Source: Rugalucina vietnamica
Lineage: Eukaryota > Mollusca > Bivalvia > Lucinida > Lucinidae
NCBI GenBank assembly: GCA_964017185.1
Contig: OZ024874.1
Coordinates: forward strand, 53,348,856-53,412,855
Length of the DNA stretch: 64,000 bases
Direction of reading: 5' to 3'
Both the position numbers and the translations under genes were made by a program. Below the pieces are notes generated by a model. It worked only from the letters and a program-made list of their open reading frames with translations. It ran no database searches and was not told the origin of the DNA. Every line of letters starts with the position of its first letter. Within the stretch, counting starts at the first letter, position 1. This document shows positions 56,001 through 64,000 of this stretch, piece by piece.

Positions 56001-58935
56001 GTAGGGATGTTTGTATATAAACCTGTAGATTTTCGTGTTTGTGTTATTCTTTATAGTGTACTAACTTGATTCAAGTACTGGAGTGTTTGCACATTGTGCA
56101 TGTATGTTATTTCTGTAATTTACATTCTAAATTGCACTACATCCTAATGAGAAGACAAAGACCCTAACGAAAAGATGAGGGCCCTTAGGAGATAACTGCG
56201 TTGTTTCTCTTTGATGTCTTCTCTTGTGTAGACTACCTTGTTGAAAGTCTCAATATTACAGTAATTCTCTTTGGCTCCATACTGCCAAATCTGATGAGGC
56301 TTCTGTAGCCGAAATCGCGCTATGGTCCATCCCCTTTCTCATTAATACGTTCACTACTCTTAAACCTTTATATTTTATCTTAAAGGATCTAAGTTTTAAT
56401 TTTTATTTCTTTCTTGACTCTTTTAATTCTCCTTAATCTCGCTTAATTTTCTCTTATATTCCTTTAGGGTACATGTATTTCTTATAAGATATGCAATCGT
56501 TAAACTAACCTAAAATCAATTTTTATATTTCAGGACCAAATAACTATACCTTACCCGAGGTTCTTAACAGGACATATCAAAGCGGGAAAATTCAAAATCC
56601 AATGTACACAATCAGGGGAAGGTCTCAAATAGGTGCATTCTGTGAAGATCTAGCAAAGGTAGTTTAACCCGTCCATTTCTTGCACACCAGACAGAAATTG
56701 CCACACTTTTTGCTTGGGTGATAAAATTGCATCTCACCCAGGTGTTCTCACCCAGGCAAAAAAAAATACGCAAAACCTTGAAATAAACCAGATTTTGGGG
56801 GTTGTTGTGCAAGAAAAAGAATCTAATATGGTGTTCTGTTCTAGATGGAAGTTTCCAACCATCGGGATGACCGTGCTGAGCGGAACCTCGGCGGAGCCTC
56901 GGTTCCGCTCTGCATGGTCATCCCTTGGGTTTGAAACTTCCATCTAGAACAGAACACCATATAAGATTCTTATATTACAATCTACGTGTCAAAGATGTCA
57001 TTAAAGACAACTGAAATACAAATGTCCTCTTAGCCTTTGTAATGCCAACTTACTTTTCTTACCACCAACTGTCTAAAGGTGTATGTTTTGCTGTGGCTTG
57101 TTCCTTTCTCGGTTTACGTCTCATTAGTCACGAATCATTTAGACGAACAGGATCTGCCAGCCATGGGCAATGAGTCGATAAGAACTATCACACCAAGTCG
57201 TGTTGCGTTATACGCTTGGCTCAGTATATTTTGGTTAGGTGACAACGTTTCGGGAAATAGCTACTCATTATCACATATACATATTGTATCTTGTCTATTG
57301 TTTTTGACTTTTCAGACACCAGGCCCAGGGAATTACAAGACTACTGAACCCTCAACATACAAGACCAGATCGCCAATCTACAGCATGACCAGCCGAAATC
57401 CTATGCCCGGTGACACGACACAGAAACCTGGACCTGGAGCACACTCTTCTGATGCGGTATGCATGTGTTTGGAAAATTGTCAGTGTTTAGCTAGTACTAA
57501 TTTTGGCCATGTAAGCAATTCATGTTGTGTAATCTATTCTTAAAGACCTGTATGCATGCCTATTGATGGTCATTAGCTGATCAATTAAGGAACAAGGCAC
57601 TAGAAAACCTGGTGGCCTGACAATGACTTTGAATACTGGTAGGGGTCACAAAAGGAAAATTCTAATGCACTCGAGAATGTTACGCGACGTCTTATTGGAT
57701 AACGTCAAAAATTTGCGACAGTATATTCTGCGATGTACCGTCGGAAACCTAACGTCATGAGCAACGTCGCTTCTGATTGGTTAACGTCGTGGTTATACGT
57801 CGCTCGTCACGCTCACATTTCGTGAAAAACAAAGCATACTTCGATGTTTATAGTTAAAAAGTACATTAGAATGGGGATAACAATATTCAAATTTTTCCAT
57901 TTGGGGTGGTATATCGTCGAATATACGGTCGGAAATCATGTTTTACGGCTCCGCTAACGCGTCGCCGTAAAACAAAATTTCCGACCGTATATCCGACGAT
58001 ATACCGCCCCAAATGAAAAATTTGAATACAGTTATCCCCTAAATCAATATTGATTGCAGAGGGAGGCAGTATTATTGCTTAGGATATCAGGAACCATAAA
58101 ACCAATAAACAGTGGTACTACAGGTATTATCCTTTAGGAGTCTCTTTATTACATGTACATGTACACCCTGCAGAGATGAGATAAACACCTCATTATGACA
58201 GTCCTTTATGTCTGAACCATATTGCAACAGTATGTTATAATTCGAATAAACAGTGTTACCACTGTACCTCTTTCAGAAGCTCTCTCTCTAACGGACGCCT
58301 TCGCCTAGAACAAAAATTTAATTGAGAGACAGAGTGTAAGAATGTACGATGTTTTTAATCTGATACATTCTTAACATTATCTTACAAAGTTCCTACTACT
58401 TTTGGCGTTAAATCAAACTTTGGTACAGAGTTCGACATGCTTTATCGAAACCGACCGTTCTTTTCCCGATTTGTTCAATTCTCATGATGTAAATATACAA
58501 AATGCATACAGTGTTCATTATTTATTATGACGTATATGATAATTTTCAGTGTTTCTACTTTGACATGCATAAGATTTTTACAATGAATTTGTTTCTTTTT
58601 CAGTTCATACAATATGACTCAATATAAAAGTCATAAAATGGCAAATATACATATAGCTATACAACATGTACCCCTGTATTCCTGTAGTTCGGGAAATATT
58701 TAAGCTGTTGGCGTGTTGCTTTTCTTGGTACATTCACCGTTTATTTTTATCTGCACTTATTACTCACTTTTGTTGTCAAACTGTAGCACCAAGCACAGCA
58801 CTTAGTCATTGTGGCGTATACTTTGTCACGCAGTAGAAGTTAAGTTAACGTGTATATTTGTCACTATAAAGATTAATCTACTCAGAAGTATTTTAACGAG
58901 GTACCTCCGCCGCCATAAATGGTACAGCTCTCTCT

Positions 58936-59001
<66 letters not shown>

Positions 59002-60545
59002 CCACATTGATATATTGATATTTTGTTGATTATCTTATGCTTCATCTCTATGTATCCATGACATTTATGTATGTTTGTTGATCGTATGGATTGTGTTTTT
59101 GAGGGCCCCAAGGAAAATTGGTGCTATACAATTTAGGTTACCCTCTTTAAATATTTATTTACTTACTTACTTGCTTGCTTACTTAGCACACAATCTAAAG
59201 TATACCAAGTACACGTAATCTGTCGTTCAATACTCATTGTATGGCTTCTTTTTCGATGGAAATTCGCGTCAGACAAAACTAATGTAAACTGTGAACAAGT
59301 GGATCTATAGCAACCTGGTCAAATTATGTATTTCTTAACCTTTTGCCTCCCAGTAGCATTGTCTATGGATGACCTGTGCAAATGGATCCGAGTCCTGGTG
59401 TTTGACATGATAATGGCATCCCAGAATGAATATTTGAATATTTAAGTTGAATTTCGAGTTTTGAGAAAATAAAGTTTTGAAAAGTATTTTAATAACTTGA
59501 CAGAGAGACAAATATTAAAGATTTGGAAGTGTATGCATATTGTATTTTTTAAAAAAAAAGTATTCGATATATGCTCAGAGGCAAAAGTTAAGTCAGTGAA
59601 AATGTTGTTTGAGTAACGGGGCACCATGAGCAGTCAGATGCCACCATTGCATTCATTTACATGGCGCACAAAGCAAATATATAATTTATGTAGAACAGAA
59701 TAAAATTCCTGTATTTCTACCAATCAGGGTCATTTCTGGCATATATACATGTAGTAGTGAAAACATTACATTATGAAAAATGACAAAGCAACTATAACTG
59801 GTAACTAGGAACAAAATTAAAGTATCGATTATTATAATGCGGAAACTTTTGCGATATATCCATATGTGCATATGTATATACATGTAAATGCTACATATTG
59901 TTTGGTTCTCGGTCAATTCGTACTCAATGCAATTCGTACTCAAGTCAGTTCATACTCATTTTGGTCAAGTTGCACTCAAAAATTTGGCCAATTCGTACTC
60001 ATTTAGTCAATTCGTACTCATGTTCTGGTTACTCGTACTCATTTTTGATCGATTCATATCCATTTTGGTCAATTCGGACTCATGCCTAAATGAGTACGGA
60101 GTGACCAAAATGAGTACGAACTGACCAAAGTAATTTCAGGTAGAAAGAAAGAAATGAAATGAAAGAAAGAAAGAAAGAAATAGTATTAAAGTATTGATAA
60201 AATTGTGTTTCCTTTCTGAGATCGGAGTCATTCTTACAAATGTAAGATGCTAAAAATGTTAAGGATTAAAACCGACAAAACCGGTTAAGGCCCTCAGTAG
60301 CGGTCCCAATACGCTACGTTTGTTGTGGTTCTAATTTTTTTATGTTTAGGTGTTGAAAATTTGTGATGTTTGCATATCGTATGTACGTTTTCATATACTT
60401 AGTAAAGTCATGGTAACGGAATGGTAATCTGTTGGCAAAACGCTCGGCTTACGATCTACGTTCTCTTTGTAATATAGCCTGATTGTCAATTTACGCCATT
60501 CCCTTATCATTGTTTACTTTTACCTTTTGATAATTTTAACATGTT

Positions 60546-60586
<41 letters not shown>

Positions 60587-61311
60587 TTTCATATTGCTCC
60601 TGCGACACGTGTGTTTTTTTAATATTTTTTATTCTGTGTTAATAGGTAAAATGGTTGCAGGCATGTACGAGTACATTATTCAATTATCAGTAAATAATAA
60701 CAAATCACTGATTTATATCGTTGTGAATCTTCCTAAAGCATTAACGTCAATAAATGTTTTCTCTAGCGCTAATGAGTACGAATTAGCTTGAGTACGAATT
60801 GACTTGAGTACGAATTGACTCCGTACCATAATGTTTTAAGCCATAATGATTAAGCAGCGAAAACGCGTTTTATGAGGGCTAAACTACATGTTATTGTGAG
60901 CATCATTTCAGTGTTGACGTTTATGGTACACTTTAATGTTTTACATCATGAAATTATTTATCGGTCACTTTAGGAGCATTTCATCGAATGTACATTCATT
61001 CATCCTACTATCTAAAACCTGAGCGTTTCAAATCCTGTTTTTGCCTAAGCTTGACTGAATCATTATGATCGGCATCTCTTGTAACTGGTTTTCTCACGAG
61101 GCTGATCATTCACTTTGCGCCTTTCAAATATTTATACCCGACAATTATAACATACTGTATCTTATTATATGATTTTCTTATCTTCAGTAATGCATAAAGC
61201 TACATTTCTCCATTGCAGGTTTGGGTACACAAGACTAGAAACCCAATGTACAGCTTCGGGATCAGACACACACAATACGAGGCACCCCTCATTGTTAGTG
61301 CCAGCGATTGA
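55601..61311 (+). CDS. ODF3: ODF3/CIMAP1-like sperm-tail PG-rich repeat protein, gene 2 (whole gene)
   Basis: Exons are 55601-56000, 56534-56658, 57316-57456 and 61219-61311. The joined coding length is 759 nt, 252 aa. Exon lengths and phases are identical to gene 1, and the two proteins share about 70% identity by hand count. PGP repeats (SSPGPCY, CGPGPAYF, TPGPGAYSPE, TPGPGNYK, KPGPGAHSS) and FGIRH motifs identify it as an ODF3/CIMAP1-type protein expected on axonemal microtubules. No second copy of any exon was found here. The introns hold two large foldbacks and a decayed hammerhead repeat. It is a tandem paralog of gene 1, same strand, 38 kb downstream. Confidence 0.92.
56001..56533 (+). 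other. Gene 2 intron 1, with decayed hammerhead repeat
   Basis: This 533 nt intron contains a repeat (about 56225-56395) homologous to the hammerhead-bearing segments at 44.7 and 46.5 kb. CTGATGA 56291-56297, a 4 bp stem II (GGCT/AGCC) and GAA 56311-56313 persist. Stem I and the cleavage-site base are lost, so it is probably inactive. Confidence 0.6.
56534..56658 (+). CDS. ODF3: ODF3-like gene 2, exon 2
   Basis: This 125 nt exon lies between TTTATATTTCAG and AAAG|GTAGTT. It encodes 42 residues including NNYTLPEVLNRTYQ and GRSQIGAFCEDLAK. It is the single counterpart of the paired exons 2a/2b of gene 1, nearer to 2a (26 of 42) than 2b (23 of 42). 2a and 2b are closer to each other than to it. 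Confidence 0.9.
56817..56971. repeat. 155 bp foldback in gene 2 intron 2
   Basis: TGTTCTAGATGGAAGTTTCC and its near-inverse GAAACTTCCATCTAGAACA form long arms meeting at a GC-rich centre around CCTCGGCGGAGCCTCGG. The pairing continues outward to AAGAATCT/AGATTCTT with one mismatch. Confidence 0.85.
57316..57456 (+). CDS. ODF3: ODF3-like gene 2, exon 3
   Basis: This 141 nt exon after GACTTTTCAG encodes 47 residues with TPGPGNYKTTEP, YSMTSRNPMPGDTT and QKPGPGAHSSDA. The donor is GCG|GTATGC. Both ends are phase 0. 34 of 47 residues match gene 1 exon 3. Confidence 0.9.
57873..58039. repeat. 167 bp foldback in gene 2 intron 3
   Basis: GGGGATAAC at the left mirrors GTTATCCCC at the right. Inner arms include GGTATATCGTCG/CGACGATATACC, ATACGGTCGGAAAT and GTTTTACGGC/GCCGTAAAAC around a small loop. 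Confidence 0.85.
58939..58997. repeat. (CT)n microsatellite
   Basis: About 59 bp of uninterrupted CT. Confidence 0.95.
59085..59187 (+). mobile_element. 3' tail of a truncated non-LTR retrotransposon, (ACTT)n-ended (second copy)
   Basis: TTTGAGGGCCCCAAGGAAAA...GGTTACCCTCTTTAAATA ends in (ACTT)n, with the same layout as 52360-52446. Confidence 0.5.
60290..60540 (+). mobile_element. YLDD reverse-transcriptase element 3' fragment (copy 12, diverged)
   Basis: CTACGTTTGTTGTGGTTCT, CGCTCGGCTTACGAT and CATTGTTTACTTTTACC blocks in the family order. Confidence 0.55.
60549..60585. repeat. (GT)n microsatellite
   Basis: About 37 bp of GT. Confidence 0.95.
61219..61311 (+). CDS. ODF3: ODF3-like gene 2, terminal exon 4
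   Basis: This 93 nt exon after TCTCCATTGCAG encodes VWVHKTRNP, MYSFGIRHTQY and EAPLIVSASD, then TGA. 21 of 30 residues match gene 1 exon 4c, including Trp at position 2. The intron before it is 3.76 kb. AATAAA at 61987-61992 is a possible but distant polyadenylation signal. Confidence 0.9.
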   Translation, partial: VWVHKTRNPMYSFGIRHTQYEAPLIVSASD

Positions 61312-61456
61312 ATATAGACAAAAACAGCTTTAAATCTGACATCATGTTGTGATGGTTAACGCAATGCTATTGACTTAATGTTGTTTATGTGTCTTCATGT
61401 GATATCATGTTGTGTTGAAATGATTTTCATGTTAAGAAGATATATGTAAAATGTTT

Positions 61457-61660
61457 TGAGCCTTCGCATGAGAAAACCAACAATTTGCAGCAACTGCACA
61501 TCTGATCAGCGCCTTTGTTTTCGCCACTCGGATGGTACTAGTCCTCTTCTACTTACATCCAAAGTTTAAATCTTCTAGCTTTATGCTGTGACTGTACAGC
61601 CTGGTTCGTGTCGGACCTGGTCGGAAACCCAAATTGTTGGTTTTCTCATGCACAGGCTCA
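61457..61660. mobile_element. TGAGCC-family MITE (copy F) just after gene 2
   Basis: TGAGCCTTCGCATGAGAAAA at the left and GGTTTTCTCATGCACAGGCTCA at the right. Part of the inner stem is missing (204 bp). It lies 146 bp after the gene 2 stop and may be in its 3' UTR. Confidence 0.75.
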
Positions 61661-61856
61661 TTTCACTATTTGCTTATATAAATCATGATCAAGGATAAAC
61701 AGTAGTTAAGGTGCGACACTAGGGTGTCAATCGTCTTATGATTGTCTATAAAACTAATGTGTCAAAATATTTTAGATGACAAAAGATCAGACGGCTAAGA
61801 AATTGAAACAGCTTCAATCAAAATCCAAAAATAGACGCCAGGCGGGAAAGAAAATG

Positions 61857-61896
<40 letters not shown>
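61857..61896. repeat. Poly(A) tract
   Basis: About 40 A after GAAAATG. It follows a fragment (GACGCCAGGCGGGAAAG) of unclear origin. Confidence 0.8.
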
Positions 61897-61898
<2 letters not shown>

Positions 61899-62083
61899 AA
61901 GAAAAAAAATTGGGCAAGATGACTTGCTCTTTCTCAGTATGGTGACCATCTGACTTATAAAGTACATTAGAAAAACTTGTCCATGCAATAAACAGAGATT
62001 TTTTAACTTTAAAAATTGAGAATTTAAAAATTGAAAATATTCAGCTGAGAAATTTTGATATTTTTCTTAGCAAAAACATAGAT

Positions 62084-62250
62084 TGTGGGTACACGTTAGA
62101 ACAGCCTCGCCAAGGCTGTTCTAAGGAGTACCCAAAATCTATGTTTTGGAGCAAAAATAAGAAAAATAGGTATGCCCCTGCATACCCAAGTTTTACTAAT
62201 ATAAAAGTGGGGGTATGAGAGGATATTTATTTCACGGACATGTTTTCCTG
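62084..62250. repeat. Dispersed hairpin repeat, AAGTGGGGGTAT family (copy 3, best preserved)
   Basis: A nested hairpin: AAAACATAGATTGTGGGTAC pairs with GTACCCAAAATCTATGTTTT, and TTAGAACAGCC pairs with GGCTGTTCTAA around TCGCCA. It is followed by a second stem CATACCC/GGGGTATG. An attached frame (62256-62444) has no recognised domain. Confidence 0.7.
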
Positions 62251-62444
62251 ATGAATTGGGATGCGAACTGTTTGCCGAAGCCTTGTCTGACCTAATTGAC
62301 CATGTTGTCAATAGAGCATCATTTTTGAATCAGGATCAACAACATAGATATGCCTTAAACTCGCTAAAGTGTCAAACTATGGTTATGCCTTGCCATTTGC
62401 CTAACACTTCACCCACTGCACTGGTGTTTGCAGCTATTGTATAA

Positions 62445-63264
62445 CTGGAATTAGTACATGTTTTGGAAGGTTTGGATTTGAACATGTATCGTATATCATG
62501 ATCCACATTATTGTGACTGATGCCACCGTTCCTAGAACGTGGTATCTAAAATTCACCACATTCACGTTGTCACTGGTAATAATTTGCAATTTAGAACCAA
62601 GTTTAGAGAAGGCTATTCTTGACCTCTGTTAATATCTTTAACTGTGGCTTTTGGCGAATCTAATAAAGTATATTTTGCATATCAAATACACATGCAGTCT
62701 CCACATTCGAGAGAAAAGGCCAAGGACTACCTTGTCATCCGATGTCGGGCAGATTTTACCAGTTTTGCAATAATTTTAATTTTGTGCATTATATTTGTTC
62801 TTGAAAAATGTGTAACCCGCGCGTCAGTGCAAAATATTTGGCTTGGATAGTCATGAATTGAAAAAGAAAGAGCTGGAGGTTCGCATCGGAATTGTTTTCA
62901 TATCACTATTATAATTATTTTTATTCGTAAACAAAATAGCATAAAAAAATAAATTATTATATATAAAAACAAGTTCAAAGGTTATTGCCCTGTAAACCTT
63001 GATTTCTATGTATGTTCAAATAATATTGTGCTTGACCAATAGCATTGAGAAATGCGTTACATGCGGGTTGTAAGGCTTGTGATATAACAATGTGATATTT
63101 TATATTTATTTTCTTTTGTGTTTGATATGCTTATTTACAGATTTGGGAGCAGAATCGGAAATAAATATAAACAATACTTTGGCGAGTGTTTTGGTTTCTC
63201 TTAAAGCCGTTCTTGCCTTGTAAACATATGTCAGTTGTTGTCCTTAACGATGTAACCGTTGCAA
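62445..63264. other. Intergenic DNA, no gene recognised
   Basis: AT-rich. The short frames lack any support. Confidence 0.4.
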
Positions 63265-63485
63265 CTGATTAAGTCAAACGTACCAGTGTGTTAGACAATG
63301 CACTGATTCCACCTTTCGGGGAATAGCTATCGTTAAGGAAAATAACTGCTCACTCAGAGTACGATATGTGTTCTCTGAGTAACTACTGATTGTAAATTTA
63401 TTCCCCACCCTCGCTTTTTTCGAATGGGACTTACGTTATGATTGCATTAAATCCTGATCGTTGCTTACTTTTACCTTACCGTTTG
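63265..63485 (+). mobile_element. YLDD reverse-transcriptase element 3' fragment (copy 13, diverged)
   Basis: GGGGAATAGCTATCG, AACTGCTCACTCAGAGTACG, CCCCACCCTCGC and GATCGTTGCTTACTTTTACC blocks in order. Confidence 0.55.
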
Positions 63486-63748
63486 GAGATAATGTAGACA
63501 TAAAATAATGGTGCAAAAATAGTAAAGCCTTTTCAGCTGGACACAGAAATTACCATCGATTCTGTTCATAGTCTATCATAACAACGTAAATGAGCTAGGA
63601 AGAAGAAAAAACACTGCTCAAAATATTTCAAGGAAAAATACGGGATTCTTTCTTTTCCGTATATCACAACACAAAAACTATACTTCTCGAAATTTGGCAC
63701 AAGTTTTTAAGACTTTTGCTCCCCCTTTAACTTATCAAAATAAAATAT

Positions 63749-63831
63749 TAGTACGGGTGGGGTTCGAACCCACGCGGACATTTGTCCATTGGAACTTAAG
63801 TCCAACGCCTTAACCACTCGGTCACCGTACT
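63749..63831 (-). tRNA. tRNA-Leu (anticodon UAA)
   Basis: On the - strand the 83 nt gene has a 7 bp acceptor stem (AGTACGG at 63825-63831 with CCGTACT at 63750-63756) and discriminator A. The D arm contains GAGTGGTTAAGG. The anticodon stem TTGGA/TCCAA holds loop CTTAAGT, giving anticodon TAA. The long variable arm (TGGACAAATGTCC) is of the type found in Leu and Ser tRNAs, and the T arm is GTGGG TTCGAAC CCCAC (B box intact). It reads codon UUA. No intron and no encoded CCA. A T-rich pol III stop follows. Confidence 0.95.
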
Positions 63832-64000
63832 TCAATGAACTCATGCGAAGATGATTGTCATCTCCAGTATAAACTGTCAGTGTCTATATTTTTTCACACA
63901 GAGCTTTAAAATGTCAAAGTCCAATAATGATTATGATTGAATTAAAATAAAATCCAACACAAAAAAAACAAACAATATAAGACAATGTAAGTTTTCATAA

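Larger units (their letters stand above)
58040..59910. other. Gene 2 intron 3, repeat-bearing
   Basis: Contains (CT)n at 58939-58997 and a truncated (ACTT)n-tailed LINE end at 59085-59187. No alternative terminal exon (no FGIRH-type coding block) found. Confidence 0.55.
59911..60826. mobile_element. Foldback-like element with arrays of CAATTCGTACTCA at both ends
   Basis: The left array (59911-60127) has about nine TCAATTCGTACTCA-like units plus two inverted ones (AATGAGTACG). The right array (60771-60826) has inverse units (TGAGTACGAATTGA). Between them lie copy 12 of the reverse-transcriptase element and a GT microsatellite. The boundary is approximate. Confidence 0.5.

Noticed and set aside
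57079..57543. 154-codon continuous frame through gene 2 exon 3
   Set aside because: Only 57316-57456 is conserved with gene 1. The rest is intron that happens to be open.
62248..62275. CTGATGA...GAAC as another hammerhead core
   Set aside because: The intervening bases cannot form stem II and no stem I partner is present.

Overview
The window is animal nuclear DNA, AT-rich and crowded with simple repeats and transposable-element debris. Long introns, GT-AG splice sites, a cilium/sperm-tail gene family, and dispersed repeats of a type I associate with bivalves (arrays of ~452 bp units closed by GGCTCAGGTGAGCT hairpins) suggest a bivalve mollusc. Species is not resolved.

Two host protein-coding genes are supported. 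Both are on the + strand and both encode an outer dense fiber protein 3-like (ODF3/CIMAP1) sperm-tail PG-rich-repeat protein of 252 aa. Gene 1 runs from 3680 to 17182 and gene 2 from 55601 to 61311. Coding exon lengths are identical in the two genes (400, 125, 141 and 93 nt). Gene 1 has two interchangeable second exons (5997-6121, 6600-6724) and three interchangeable terminal exons, each with its own stop (9398-9490, 10641-10733, 17090-17182). It could therefore encode six proteins. Including both or neither second exon gives an early stop, so the reading frame itself enforces mutually exclusive use. Gene 2 has one version of each exon. A tRNA-Leu(UAA) lies at the right end on the - strand (63749-63831).

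The ~38 kb between the genes, and gene 1's last intron, are mostly mobile DNA. (i) A 5,226 bp DNA transposon at 22297-27522 has perfect 25 bp CACTG termini, a TATA target duplication, an intact 881-codon transposase-like ORF and about 13 subterminal copies of GGTAACGGAAATTTT. It sits inside an older reverse-transcriptase element, and another copy of that element (48031-48062) preserves the empty site. (ii) About thirteen degenerate copies of a YLDD reverse-transcriptase element, possibly Penelope-like, occur in both orientations. (iii) Three arrays and one fragment of a ~452 bp tandem unit carry TATA-box, YY1-, MITF/TFE- and SF-1/ERR-like motifs. (iv) A TGAGCC-ended MITE family is present in about six copies. 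(v) Several long foldback palindromes are present, one carrying four CRE octamers at one-helical-turn spacing. (vi) A type I hammerhead ribozyme with nearly all canonical elements is at 44717-44762, with two decayed relatives, one inside an intron of gene 2.

The most interesting signals are the ODF3-like exon-choice system, the nested transposon with subterminal motifs and a transposase ending in a Tudor-like segment, and the hammerhead ribozyme. All calls come from reading the sequence. No database search, folding program or expression data were available.
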